In this document: positions 44,589 through 53,983 of the stretch, piece by piece | How positions within the stretch are numbered: position 1 is the first letter of the stretch | How the letters are laid out: each line of letters starts with the position of its first letter | DNA from: CAYFFV01 sp964342695 | GTDB taxonomy: Bacteria; Acidobacteriota; Vicinamibacteria; Vicinamibacterales; UBA8438 | Direction: 5' to 3' | DNA length: 64,000 nt | Assembly (NCBI GenBank): GCA_964342695.1 | Contig: CAYFFV010000007.1 | Coordinates: 1-64,000 of the forward strand | Notes under the pieces: model-generated | The model's input: the letters and a program-made list of their open reading frames with translations, nothing else | What the model was told of the DNA's origin: nothing | Database searches by the model: none | Made by a program: the position numbers and the translations under genes

Positions 44589-46093
44589 TGATTTCTCTCC
44601 TTATTAGCACGCGTAGCAACTTGTTTCGGTTTATGAGTGTGTCTTTGACTCTTTTGGTAATGGTTTCGTGTGCGGTAAATCCCGTAACGGGAAATCGAGA
44701 GTTGGCATTTATGAGCGAATTCCAAGAGATTTCAATAGGTGCCGAGGCTGACATTCAGATAAAGGAAGAGATGGGTGTTTATAAATCGCCTGCTCTTCAA
44801 GAATATGTTCAGGAGCTCGGAGTTCGACTCGCGACCAATTCGCATAGGCCTAATTTGTCATGGCATTTCACGATTCTTGATTCTCCGGTTATCAATGCTT
44901 TTGCGCTTCCAGGTGGTTACACGTATTTAACACGTGGAATTCTGGCGTATTTAAATACCGAAGCTGAATTGGTCGGAGTGCTGGGCCATGAGATTGCCCA
45001 TGTTACTGCGAGGCATGCAGTTCAGGCATATACCAGAGCGACGGGGGCTCAGCTTGGTTTGACTTTAGGGCAAATCTTTATACCTCAGATGCGTAGTAAT
45101 CCATTAGGCCTACCTGGTTTAGATCAGGTGGCTGGTTCTGGGCTTGGACTACTTTTTTTAAAATTTGGACGTGAAGATGAGAAACAGGCGGATCGGCTTG
45201 GTGCGGAGTACGCATTAAATGGGGGGTGGCATCCTGAGGGCGCCCTGGGAATGTTGTCTACATTGAGTCGTATTAGCGCAACTAGTGAACACAGCGGATT
45301 ACCTAGCTGGTTCTCAACGCATCCCAATCCCGAGAGTCGGGTCCAAGACATGTCTACTCACATTAAAGAGTTGCTTGCGAAAAAAGATAGTAAGAGTTTG
45401 AGCGTAGACCGTTTTGAATATTTACGTCGAGTAGAGGGACTCGACTTTGGAGAAGACCCCCAAAAAGGTCTTATCCAAGACAATTCATTCTTGCATCCGA
45501 TATTGCTTTTTAGACTTGATTTTCCAAAGGGTTGGTCTATCCAAAATAATGATGAAGCCGTCTTGGCACAAGATGAGCATCAGGAGGTTTCTATTCTGCT
45601 CCAGCTAAAAAAAAGACAAAAGAATCAAGAACTTTGCTCGCTTTCGAGAAAGACTATGGACGATGAAGGATATACGTTTCTTACGGATGATTTAATTGAG
45701 ATTAATGAGCTAAAAGCCTGTATTGGCTCCTATCGTCAGACGTTGGATGGCGACGATGTCATTGTTGCTCGTGTTGCGCACATCAATCATGACAAAAATA
45801 TATATTTTTTGTTTGGTTACGGTGTTTCCGATTCTTTTTCATTTTATGAAAAAGAAATTGAACAGAGTTTCCGATCTTTTCGGGTCATGGATAAACGAAG
45901 AGCAGAAAGTATTAAGCCCTCTAAAGTTTCTTTGTATGTTGTTCAATCAGGGGATACTTGGCACCGAATTCAACAGGATCAGAGTTCTGGTGTTGTAGAC
46001 GCGGAAACGCTAGCAATTCTCAATGGGTACTCTTCGGAGGAAGATCCTCTAGCTGGAAGTCAGATTAAGATTGTTCGGTCCGTTGGGTTTTAA
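44588..46093 (+). CDS. Lipoprotein M48 metalloprotease with C-terminal LysM domain
   Basis: ATG 44588 overlaps the TGA of the aldolase (TGATG), suggesting coupled translation. The leader ends in LLVMVSCAVNPVTGN, with lipobox Cys. The M48 zinc site is LGHEIAHVTARH, and the third ligand is in EKQADRLGAEYAL (about residues 190-205). FSTHPNPESRV follows. The middle (about 280-420) has no recognised domain. The C-terminal 50 residues (YVVQSGDTWHRIQQDQ through IKIVRSV) form a LysM domain that would bind peptidoglycan. It resembles BepA/YfgC-type periplasmic proteases with a cell-wall anchor; role inferred. Confidence 0.9.
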   Translation: MISLLISTRSNLFRFMSVSLTLLVMVSCAVNPVTGNRELAFMSEFQEISIGAEADIQIKEEMGVYKSPALQEYVQELGVRLATNSHRPNLSWHFTILDSPVINAFALPGGYTYLTRGILAYLNTEAELVGVLGHEIAHVTARHAVQAYTRATGAQLGLTLGQIFIPQMRSNPLGLPGLDQVAGSGLGLLFLKFGREDEKQADRLGAEYALNGGWHPEGALGMLSTLSRISATSEHSGLPSWFSTHPNPESRVQDMSTHIKELLAKKDSKSLSVDRFEYLRRVEGLDFGEDPQKGLIQDNSFLHPILLFRLDFPKGWSIQNNDEAVLAQDEHQEVSILLQLKKRQKNQELCSLSRKTMDDEGYTFLTDDLIEINELKACIGSYRQTLDGDDVIVARVAHINHDKNIYFLFGYGVSDSFSFYEKEIEQSFRSFRVMDKRRAESIKPSKVSLYVVQSGDTWHRIQQDQSSGVVDAETLAILNGYSSEEDPLAGSQIKIVRSVGF

Positions 46094-46208
46094 GGGTCCG
46101 CAGTAAAGTCTTACACCAAGAGCTTTTGAATGTTTCGTATTTTATGATTATTTAACGATGGTCAGGTTTTTAAGAAAAATGTTTGTCGGGTTTTAATGTT
46201 CTGTTGCC

Positions 46209-46228
46209 TGGTCTTTGCAGCAAGACCA
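46209..46228. terminator. Hairpin upstream of HNH gene
   Basis: TGGTCTT and AAGACCA form a perfect 7-bp stem with a 6-nt TGCAGC loop. It lies between the M48 protease stop (46093) and the HNH gene ATG (46292), followed by TTAATTA rather than a strong T-run. It may end the protease transcript. Confidence 0.35.
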
Positions 46229-46247
46229 TTAATTACGGCATAAGTGC

Positions 46248-46277
46248 TTGACACTAACTTAAAGTCGAGACAAAAAT
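46248..46277 (+). promoter_or_regulatory. Possible promoter of the HNH gene
   Basis: TTGACA at 46248-46253 matches the -35 consensus; AAAAAT at 46272-46277, 18 nt downstream, matches four of six -10 positions. The ATG at 46292 follows 15 nt later. Weak -10 match, so low confidence. Confidence 0.35.
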
Positions 46278-46291
46278 AGAAATATTCTGTC

Positions 46292-46807
46292 ATGGAACAG
46301 ACACTGCTATTGAATGCTACTTATGAACCCTTAAAAGTGGTTGATTGGCGTAAGGCTATAACCCTTTGGTATCAAGGAAAGGTAGAGGTCGTTTCTGTTT
46401 ATGATAGAAAAGTAAGTTCTGTAACTTTAAGCTTAAAACTTCCTTCTGTTATTCGTTTAGTTAGTTATATAAAAATTCAGAAACGATTTGACTATGTTCC
46501 TTTTTCCCGTGCAAATCTTTATGCACGTGATGATTACGCTTGTCAGTATTGTCGGAAGCGATTTTCTGTGCCTGAGTTGACGTTTGATCATGTGGTGCCC
46601 GTATCTCAGGGAGGAAGGAAGAATTGGGAAAACATTGTAACTTCTTGTATTAAATGTAATCGAAAAAAAGGTGGACGAACACCATTAGAAGCCGGGATGC
46701 GTGTTATTCGAAAGCCGAGTCGACCTACTCGATTGCCCGTGCTCCATTTTACTGTTGGTATGGGTGATGCGCCTGAAAGTTGGCGTCACTATATGTACTG
46801 GAATTAA
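46292..46807 (+). CDS. HNH endonuclease family protein
   Basis: 171 residues. The N-terminal third (LLLNATYEPLKVVDWRKAI) is a domain usual for this lone HNH family. The C-terminal half has two Cys pairs (CQYC and CIKC) around LTFDHVVPVSQGG and NWENIVTSC, which form a His-Asn-His ββα-metal site. Such single-gene HNH proteins are common in many phyla and are not parts of a known restriction or phage system here. The role is unknown, perhaps DNA repair. A short gap of 37 nt separates it from the next gene. Confidence 0.9.
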   Translation: MEQTLLLNATYEPLKVVDWRKAITLWYQGKVEVVSVYDRKVSSVTLSLKLPSVIRLVSYIKIQKRFDYVPFSRANLYARDDYACQYCRKRFSVPELTFDHVVPVSQGGRKNWENIVTSCIKCNRKKGGRTPLEAGMRVIRKPSRPTRLPVLHFTVGMGDAPESWRHYMYWN

Positions 46808-46844
46808 AAAGTTTTTCTTAAATTGTGGTTTAAGTTCATTAATT

Positions 46845-47873
46845 ATGGGTTTGTCATCGCCGAGTGCAATTAATTCAGTTCGACCTTTCTGTGCTGTTGA
46901 AGGAGGCCGAATAACGATTGACGGAATTAATCTTTCGTGTGAAGTGCAATCTGTTCCGGAAGTGCACCTGGGAACTAAGATTGCGAGAGTGGTACACGCG
47001 TCAAACAATTCAGTTTCGGTTGTCGTTCCCCAGGGTTTAGGTGGTGGGCGTACGGCTATCAAAGTAACTGGAATGACGGGAGAAACAGCTTTCGTTGATG
47101 TCGGAATTCCTGTTGCCATGGGTTTACATCAAGTTGACAGTCCAGTTATCGGAGTAGACGGCTCTATTTATCTCACATTTAGTGGGTCAAGGGGCGAGTC
47201 CATGCCGGTTTCGGTTTACCGGGTGCGCTCGGACGGTTTTCGTGAACCTTTTGTGTCAGGAATTACGAACCCTACCTCTATGACTTTTGGGCCAGATGGA
47301 AAATTGTATTTATCAAGTCGTTTTGAAGGTGCGGTATATCAAATACATTCAGACGGATCATATGAAGTGTTTGCTTCCGATCTTGGCATTGCGTGCGGTT
47401 TGGCTTTTAGCTCTGATGGTGCGTTGTATGTAGGGGATCGCTCAGGCACGGTGTTCCGTATCGGGAGTTCCGGAAAAAAGGAAGAGTTTTCTAGGCTGCC
47501 AAGCAGTATTGCTGCGTTTCATTTGGCTTGGGGGCCGGATGATGCGCTTTATGTTACAGCTCCAACTTTGTCAACGTCCGATAAAGTTTACCGTATCGAC
47601 CAAGAAGCGCATGTAGAGGAAATATGTTCGGGTTTCGGTCGTCCGCAAGGTTTGGCATTTGATCCGAATGGTGCACTTTATGTGGTGGAAGCCTTGGCGG
47701 GTTCAAGTGGAGTCTACAGGGTCGCGACGGACGGTTCAATCGCACGGGTTCTCGCAGGAAATTCTCTGATTGGATTGGCTTTTGATCAGAAGGACGGAAG
47801 TGTTTTGGTCGCTTCAAATGAATGTGTTTATCGACTTGATTCCTCAGGGTTCTTAGGAAATTCTTTTGGCTAA
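46845..47873 (+). CDS. Cytoplasmic TIG-like plus SMP-30/NHL propeller protein
   Basis: ATG 46845 (MGLSSPSAINSVRPF) is taken as start; the frame is open further up into the HNH gene, which is unlikely to be used. About residues 10-85 form an IPT/TIG-type Ig-like domain (FCAVEGGRITIDGINLSC). The rest is a propeller of SMP-30 or NHL type with repeated GLAFSSDGALYVGDRSG, GLAFDPNGALYVVEA and MTFGPDGKLYLSSRF. There is no signal peptide, which is unusual for such a layout. A lactonase or ligand-binding role is possible. The enzyme activity cannot be told. Confidence 0.75.
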   Translation: MGLSSPSAINSVRPFCAVEGGRITIDGINLSCEVQSVPEVHLGTKIARVVHASNNSVSVVVPQGLGGGRTAIKVTGMTGETAFVDVGIPVAMGLHQVDSPVIGVDGSIYLTFSGSRGESMPVSVYRVRSDGFREPFVSGITNPTSMTFGPDGKLYLSSRFEGAVYQIHSDGSYEVFASDLGIACGLAFSSDGALYVGDRSGTVFRIGSSGKKEEFSRLPSSIAAFHLAWGPDDALYVTAPTLSTSDKVYRIDQEAHVEEICSGFGRPQGLAFDPNGALYVVEALAGSSGVYRVATDGSIARVLAGNSLIGLAFDQKDGSVLVASNECVYRLDSSGFLGNSFG

Positions 47874-47925
47874 TACGTGTTAACATGGGTCTTTATTGAT
47901 TGAGAAAGAAATCAATACTCTATAA

Positions 47926-50760
47926 ATGTCTCATGAATGTATTGATGTACGAGGTGCTCGCGTACATAACCTTAAGAACCTTGACGTACAGATCCCTCGA
48001 AATAAATTCGTAGTGATTACAGGCCTCTCGGGCTCTGGAAAATCTTCACTAGCTTTTGACACAATTTATGCTGAGGGGCAGAGGAGGTATGTAGAATCTC
48101 TTTCGGCTTATGCGAGACAATTTCTTGAGCAGGTTGAAAAGCCCGATGTTGATCAGATAGATGGACTTTCACCAGCTATATCTATAGAACAAAGGACTAC
48201 AGGTTCGAACCCGCGATCAACAGTGGGAACGGTTACCGAAATTTACGATTATTTGCGCCTACTATTTTCGAATGTTGGCTCAGTTCATTGCCCTTTGTGT
48301 GATGCTCCTGTTACGTCCCAGTCCTTTGATCAGATAGTTGAGTCTATTCTTGCCAGTCCTACTGCAGAGAGGGTAAACCTTCTGGCGCCGGTAGTGCGTG
48401 GGCGTAAAGGAGCCTTCAAAAAAGAATTGGCTTCACTGAGATCTAAAGGAATTCTAAAAGTCAGGGTAGACGGTGAAATTCGGTCTCTTGATGAAAATAT
48501 TGATCTTGACCGCAGAAAAAATCACTTCATAGAAGCGTTAGTTGATCGATTAATAGTCCGGGAAGGTGCTGAGCGACGGCTAATAAGATCCATTGAATTT
48601 GCTTTAGATCTTGCAGAGGATTGCCTGATACTAAACACATTGGAAAATGGTGATCAGGTATTTTCTAGACGTATGGCATGCATAGATTGTGGCGTCAATA
48701 TACCTGAACTTACCTCGCGTTCTTTTTCTTTTAATTCAAAATATGGTGCCTGTGCTGAATGTCAAGGTCTTGGCTCTCTCGAAAGTTTTGACCCGAAGCT
48801 AATCGTTCCTGATGAGACACTGTCTTTAGCCGAGGGAGCCGTTCGTCCTTGGTCTGGCGGCGATGGGAAGTTGGTTTCAAAGTTTTTAGAGAAATTATCT
48901 AAAGAACATGGAATAAATCTTGAGCTTCCTTTTAAAAAGCTGGCAGTTGGTAAGCGAAAATTACTATTTTACGGTCCAAAACCTACTAAACAAATTAAGA
49001 ATATCCGAACAAAAACACAGTCAAGATCAAAATCTGTTTTAGATCCTTTTGGAAACGTTTTTGAGGGAATTATTCCAAATCTTTGTCGTCGTTATCAAAA
49101 TGGAACTTTATCTCAGCAGGAGAAACTCGATTGCTATCGTTCGTTGAGAAAATGTCAAGAATGTGGAGGTTCACGACTTCGTCCGGAAAGTCGGTCGGTT
49201 CGTGTGGGTGGAAGGTCCTTAGAAGAGTATGTTGGGCGACCTATTGAAGAAGCGCGACAATTATTTGAAAAATTACAATTTGAAGGTCGGGAGGCTTTGT
49301 TGGCCGATCTTGTTCTTAATGAAATTCGGGCAAGGTTGTCTTTTTTAACAAACGTTGGTGTCGGATATTTAACACTTGCCCGTGGTTCTGAAACGCTATC
49401 TGGTGGTGAGGCTCAACGTATTCGACTTGCGACTCAAATTGGCGCAAATTTGAGTGGTGTCCTTTACGTTCTTGACGAGCCTTCTATTGGTTTACATCAG
49501 CGTGACAATCGTTTGTTATTGGAGACTTTGGCTAAGCTTAGGGATCAAGGAAATACAGTCATCGTTGTGGAGCATGACGAAGATACTATTCGATCGGCTG
49601 ACTATGTTGTTGATTTAGGCTCTGGGGCTGGTGAGCACGGTGGCAAGATTATTTTTAATGGAACTCCTGCGAATCTAATAGGTAAAGATCGCAACTCTCT
49701 TACGGGGCAATATCTCCGCAAAGAGCTTGAGATACCTAGGCCCTCTTCACGTCGGCCGATAGATAAGGGGGAAATCGTTGTTCGAAAAGCCACTGCAAAC
49801 AACTTGAAGGGAATTGACGCGAGATTCCCGGTTGGTGTCTTGATAGCGGTGACTGGTGTAAGTGGTTCTGGTAAGTCAACATTAGTCAATGGAATCCTTT
49901 ATCGCCGACTCGCCAAATTATTGCATCGATCTTCGCATGAGGCCGGAGGTCATCTTTCGATCGAGGGGGTTGAATTAATTGACAAGGTGATTCAGATTGA
50001 TCAATCTCCGATAGGACGAACGCCACGTTCAAATCCTGCTACTTACACGGGATTATTTACTTTTATCCGAGAATTATTTTCGATGTTACCTGAATCTCGT
50101 GCTAGGGGTTATCGCCCTGGGCGGTTTTCGTTTAACGTGAAAGGTGGCAGGTGTGAAGCCTGTCAGGGTGGTGGTGTTATGGCTATCGAAATGCATTTCT
50201 TGCCAGACGTTTATGTAACATGTGAGCAATGCAAGGGGCGTCGATATAACCGAGAGACGCTTGAGATAATGTACAGGGGAGTTTCCGTAGGAGATGTTCT
50301 AGATCTTACTGTTGATCAAGCTAAGTCGCTGCTTGAAAATTTTCCTCCTATCGCCAGGAAATTGACCACATTACAAGATGTAGGTTTGGGTTATCTTAAA
50401 TTAGGGCAGTCGGCTTCGACTTTGAGTGGAGGTGAGGCTCAGCGTGTTAAGTTGGCAAAAGAGCTCTCAAGGCATAGCACAGGTCGGACTCTGTATATTT
50501 TGGACGAACCTACTACTGGATTACATTTTGAGGATGCAAGAAAGTTGTTGGACGTCCTTAACCAGCTCGTAGATCATGGGAATACTGTTGTGGTTATTGA
50601 ACACCACTTAGATATTATAAATGCTGTTGATCATATTATTGATCTTGGTCCGGAAGGGGGAGATGGCGGAGGATTAATTATTGCTGAAGGTACTCCTGAA
50701 AAGGTAGCTGCAGTAAATGGTTCCCATACAGGTTCTTTTATTAGGGCTGCCCTGTCATGA
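47926..50760 (+). CDS. uvrA: Excinuclease ABC subunit A
   Basis: Damage-recognition ATPase of nucleotide excision repair, 944 residues. Two ABC modules: the first with GLSGSGKSSLAFDTIYAEGQ and LSGGEAQRIRLATQIG, the second with GVSGSGKSTLVNGILY and LSGGEAQRVKLAKELS, each followed by a LDEP motif. Zinc modules are seen at CPLC, CIDCG/CAEC and CEACQGGG...CEQCKGRR. IEQRTTGSNPRSTVGTVTEI is the UvrA signature. The N terminus MSHECIDVRGARVHNLKN is standard. It is followed by a possible terminator before lpxC. Confidence 0.98.
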   Translation: MSHECIDVRGARVHNLKNLDVQIPRNKFVVITGLSGSGKSSLAFDTIYAEGQRRYVESLSAYARQFLEQVEKPDVDQIDGLSPAISIEQRTTGSNPRSTVGTVTEIYDYLRLLFSNVGSVHCPLCDAPVTSQSFDQIVESILASPTAERVNLLAPVVRGRKGAFKKELASLRSKGILKVRVDGEIRSLDENIDLDRRKNHFIEALVDRLIVREGAERRLIRSIEFALDLAEDCLILNTLENGDQVFSRRMACIDCGVNIPELTSRSFSFNSKYGACAECQGLGSLESFDPKLIVPDETLSLAEGAVRPWSGGDGKLVSKFLEKLSKEHGINLELPFKKLAVGKRKLLFYGPKPTKQIKNIRTKTQSRSKSVLDPFGNVFEGIIPNLCRRYQNGTLSQQEKLDCYRSLRKCQECGGSRLRPESRSVRVGGRSLEEYVGRPIEEARQLFEKLQFEGREALLADLVLNEIRARLSFLTNVGVGYLTLARGSETLSGGEAQRIRLATQIGANLSGVLYVLDEPSIGLHQRDNRLLLETLAKLRDQGNTVIVVEHDEDTIRSADYVVDLGSGAGEHGGKIIFNGTPANLIGKDRNSLTGQYLRKELEIPRPSSRRPIDKGEIVVRKATANNLKGIDARFPVGVLIAVTGVSGSGKSTLVNGILYRRLAKLLHRSSHEAGGHLSIEGVELIDKVIQIDQSPIGRTPRSNPATYTGLFTFIRELFSMLPESRARGYRPGRFSFNVKGGRCEACQGGGVMAIEMHFLPDVYVTCEQCKGRRYNRETLEIMYRGVSVGDVLDLTVDQAKSLLENFPPIARKLTTLQDVGLGYLKLGQSASTLSGGEAQRVKLAKELSRHSTGRTLYILDEPTTGLHFEDARKLLDVLNQLVDHGNTVVVIEHHLDIINAVDHIIDLGPEGGDGGGLIIAEGTPEKVAAVNGSHTGSFIRAALS

Positions 50761-50835
50761 ATCTTTTGTCAGTCGCCCTTGCTGATTTAATAAGCAATCT
50801 TGATGTGTTGCATAAATAACACACTATTAAACTTT

Positions 50836-50870
50836 AGTATTGTGGCTAAATAGCAACACTATAGTTTTTA
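50836..50870 (+). terminator. Possible Rho-independent terminator after uvrA
   Basis: An imperfect stem (TAGTATTGTGGCT ... AGCAACACTATA, with AAAT loop) is followed by GTTTTTA. It sits 76 nt after the uvrA stop and ahead of lpxC, the right place for a terminator. The stem has mismatches, so confidence is moderate. Confidence 0.4.
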
Positions 50871-50952
50871 TGTAAGTTTCTATGAAACCTTAATATTTCT
50901 ATAAGTTGTTTTTTTATAATATCTTACGTAAAATCTCGGTAGTTTCCATTAT

Positions 50953-51912
50953 TTGGTATTAATTTTGCTTAGTAAATTAGACGTGAAAAAAGTAGTTTGC
51001 CATACACAGCGTACTGTTCGCCGGGCGGTTTCTTGTTCAGGCATCGGGCTTCATTCTGGTCAAAAAGGCACCCTTCGTCTGAGACCTGCGAAAGCGGATA
51101 CAGGAATAGTGTTCAAAAGATTGGACCTTGGCGGCATGGAAATTCCGGCGAGGATTGAACACCTCTCTAGCATTAATTATGCTACGGGATTGGCGAATAA
51201 TAGTGCATCGGTTGAGACCGTTGAACACCTTCTTGCAGCACTCGTTGGACTTGGAGTAGACAATGTCATTGTTGAATTGAACCAAGCTGAAGTTCCTATT
51301 ATGGATGGAAGTGCGGCATCGTTTGTTTACTTAGTGCATGAAGCCGGTGTTCAATCATTACCAGCGGCACGGAAATTTTTAAAGGTTTCACGATCTATTT
51401 CATTTGTCCAGGGAGACAAGCGTATTGCGTTGTATCCTTCTGAGCATTTAAATGTGACATATAGCATTAATTTCGATCATCCTTTATTGAGGCATCAGTC
51501 ACATTCAATTCAATTAACGGAAGAGTCATTTGTTGATGAAATTGCACCGGCACGGACATTTGGTTTTTTAAAAGAAGTTGAGTTGCTGAGGCAAAAAGGG
51601 TTGGCGCTTGGAGGATCGCTCGACAATGCGATTGTGTTAGGCGAAACAGGCATATTGAATAGTTCATTGCGGCTTGAAAATGAATTTGTAAGACATAAGA
51701 TCCTTGACGTAATAGGTGATCTATCTCTTATTGGATATCCTATTATTGGCAACCTTGTTGTTCACCGTGGAGGTCATGCTTTACACGCCAACTTTGCCAA
51801 GCTTGTGCTTGAGGAGACGGATGCTTGGCGTCTTGTTGATTCACCTGTTGAGCCTCTCGAAGTTCCTGATTCGCAGGAAATTCCTGTGAAGGGCACTGCT
51901 GCCGCTAGGTAG
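50953..51912 (+). CDS. lpxC: UDP-3-O-acyl-N-acetylglucosamine deacetylase
   Basis: First committed step of lipid A synthesis. Zinc and catalytic residues are in TVEHLLAALVGLGVDN (His), HKILDVIGDL (His and Asp) and HRGGHALH (His). AVSCSGIGLHSG is the family N-terminal motif, and ARTFGFLKEVE lies in the middle. 319 residues from TTG 50953; start codons TTG 50965 or GTG 50983 would bring it nearer to the usual N terminus. It implies an outer membrane with lipopolysaccharide. Its upstream gap is 192 nt and carries the possible uvrA terminator. Confidence 0.96.
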   Translation: MVLILLSKLDVKKVVCHTQRTVRRAVSCSGIGLHSGQKGTLRLRPAKADTGIVFKRLDLGGMEIPARIEHLSSINYATGLANNSASVETVEHLLAALVGLGVDNVIVELNQAEVPIMDGSAASFVYLVHEAGVQSLPAARKFLKVSRSISFVQGDKRIALYPSEHLNVTYSINFDHPLLRHQSHSIQLTEESFVDEIAPARTFGFLKEVELLRQKGLALGGSLDNAIVLGETGILNSSLRLENEFVRHKILDVIGDLSLIGYPIIGNLVVHRGGHALHANFAKLVLEETDAWRLVDSPVEPLEVPDSQEIPVKGTAAAR

Positions 51913-52133
51913 TTTTAGCGAGAAAGTAACATTTCTAAACCAAGTGAAAGTACGGTTTAACCTGAGTCGATATGTGTTTCTGGTGGAATTCTTCTTTTTC
52001 TAATAGCCATATCAAAATCTATCTGACTACTAACAGCGGGCGACGATTTTCGTGGTAAAAGATTTTCTTATGTAGATTCCTTTTATTTATTGAGTTTACA
52101 ATCCTCAACTAATTTCTTTTCTAACTTTTTGAC

Positions 52134-53366
52134 GTGCTTCAAAAATCAATATTTGCTCACCGTGAAGACATATCGGTCGTCGAAATTTCTCGTCGGGTTG
52201 GAACTCCTTTTTATTTATACGACGGTGATAGGGTGGCGTCACGCTTTGCTGCCTTTGATCGTGCGTTTGGTGCCTACAATCATCAAGTCCATTACGCTCT
52301 AAAAGCTAATTCCACCCTTGCTATTGCGCGTATTATTAAAAAATTGGGTGGTAGTGTTGATGCAAATTCTGGTGGGGAAATTGATGTTGCTCTTCGTGCT
52401 GGTTTTAAGCCTTCTGAAATTATTTTTACAGGAGTTGGAAAAACAGAGTCGGAACTTCGCAGGGCCGTTGAATTAGGAGTTAAGGCAATTAATGTTGAAA
52501 GTGTCGGAGAACTAGAGCGTATTGATCAATTTGCATCAGACAAAGGTGTTCAAGCAAGTGTTGCCATTCGGGTTAATCCAGATGTAATTGCCAGAACTCA
52601 TCCTAATATTTCTACGGGTAGCCGTGCGCACAAGTTCGGTGTTCCTATTGAGACTGCACGGGATGCATGTATAAAGGCACTTCAGTATGATGGTGTAAAG
52701 GTAGTTGGTTTACATGTTCACATTGGTTCGCAATTATTATCAGTAGAGCCGATCAGAAGTGCGCTTTCTGTTGTTGCGTCATTGGCAAATGAACTTTTGG
52801 ATCGTGGCTGTCCTTTAGAGCATTTTGATGTGGGTGGTGGTCTTGGAATTGCCTACGATGGTTCGGATTCTTTGGACGTAGACGAATATGCCGCCACGGT
52901 CATTGATTCTATCGCTTCTACGGGACTCATATTGTTAACTGAACCGGGTCGCTGGATTGTTGGTCCCACTGGTGTTTTAATAGCTCGTGTTGTTGACGTA
53001 AAACCTAAGGATTCAGATCGATATTTTGTAGTTCTAGATGCCGGAATGAGTGAGTTATTGCGCCCTGCACTTTACGGAGCCTTCCATCGTCTTGAATTAC
53101 TTGAGCCAAGGGATAGGGTGCCGGTAAGCTGTGACGTAGTGGGTCCAATTTGTGAAACTAGTGATGTGCTAGGTGAAGAGAGGGTAATGCCTCTGCCAGA
53201 AGTTGGTGATCTTGTTGCAGTTATGGATGCAGGAGCTTACGGTGCTACCATGGCGTCAAACTATAATCGCCATCCACTTCCTGCAGAAGTAATTATTGAA
53301 AAAGATGGTTGGAGGATAGTACGTCGCCGTCAAACAATTGAAGACATGCTGCAATTCGAGGACTAA
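52134..53366 (+). CDS. lysA: Diaminopimelate decarboxylase
   Basis: PLP enzyme making lysine from meso-diaminopimelate, 410 residues from GTG 52134. VHYALKANSTLAI holds the PLP Lys, GSRAHKFGV and LHVHIGSQ follow, DVGGGLGIAYDG is the glycine-rich cofactor site, LLTEPGRWIVG binds phosphate, and DAGAYGATMASNYN ends the family pattern. The gene starts at a GTG; no strong RBS is visible. It overlaps the open frame of tmk but not its chosen start. Confidence 0.95.
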   Translation: MLQKSIFAHREDISVVEISRRVGTPFYLYDGDRVASRFAAFDRAFGAYNHQVHYALKANSTLAIARIIKKLGGSVDANSGGEIDVALRAGFKPSEIIFTGVGKTESELRRAVELGVKAINVESVGELERIDQFASDKGVQASVAIRVNPDVIARTHPNISTGSRAHKFGVPIETARDACIKALQYDGVKVVGLHVHIGSQLLSVEPIRSALSVVASLANELLDRGCPLEHFDVGGGLGIAYDGSDSLDVDEYAATVIDSIASTGLILLTEPGRWIVGPTGVLIARVVDVKPKDSDRYFVVLDAGMSELLRPALYGAFHRLELLEPRDRVPVSCDVVGPICETSDVLGEERVMPLPEVGDLVAVMDAGAYGATMASNYNRHPLPAEVIIEKDGWRIVRRRQTIEDMLQFED

Positions 53367-53373
53367 TTGTTCT

Positions 53374-53961
53374 ATGTTGATCGCATTTGAAGGCTTAGAT
53401 CAGAGTGGTAAAGAGACCCAGGCACGTTTACTTAGGGATCGCATGCGTGCTGCGGGTGAAAAAGCGAGAGTGGTGTCGTTTCCAGATTACGGAACTCCAA
53501 TTGGTGAGGAAATAGCGCGGGCTCTTCAAGGTGAGAGGGAATATGGATCTGAGGTAATGCAACTGCTTTATGTGGCTAACCGTTTCGAGCGTCTTCCAGA
53601 TCTCAAGCGATGGTCCGAGGCCAATATTTCGTTGCTATTCGACCGGTATATTTCGTCAAGCATAGCTTACGGTGAGGCACAAGGGCTAAGTGCAGGTTGG
53701 CTGAATGAGATACAGCGTTCGCTACCACAGCCTGAGGTGACCATTCTGCTAGATATTTCTCCCGACATCGCTGTGTCTCGAAAATCTCTTGACCGTGATC
53801 GTTACGAAGCCGATCTATTGCTCCAGAACAGGGTGAGAGAAAGCTATCTACGTCAAGCCAAGCAGCATGGATGGTTGGTTGTTAATGGGGCAGGCGATGT
53901 TGAAACGGTTTCTGACTCTGTGATCCAAGTAGTAACTCCAAGTATTCCGGCACTCGATTAA
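53374..53961 (+). CDS. tmk: Thymidylate kinase
   Basis: Converts dTMP to dTDP. ATG 53374 begins the family N terminus (MLIAFEGLDQSGKETQARLL); the frame continues 12 codons into lysA. The P-loop reads GLDQSGKET: the Ser/Thr that normally follows the Lys is Glu, followed by Thr. The DRY motif (FDRYISSSIAYGEAQG), the LID Arg region (SLDRDRYEADLLLQNRV) and the rest are normal. It lies 8 nt after lysA on the same strand, so it is probably co-transcribed. 195 residues. Confidence 0.92.
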   Translation: MLIAFEGLDQSGKETQARLLRDRMRAAGEKARVVSFPDYGTPIGEEIARALQGEREYGSEVMQLLYVANRFERLPDLKRWSEANISLLFDRYISSSIAYGEAQGLSAGWLNEIQRSLPQPEVTILLDISPDIAVSRKSLDRDRYEADLLLQNRVRESYLRQAKQHGWLVVNGAGDVETVSDSVIQVVTPSIPALD

Positions 53962-53983
53962 TCGATAATTGAATATTTCGATT

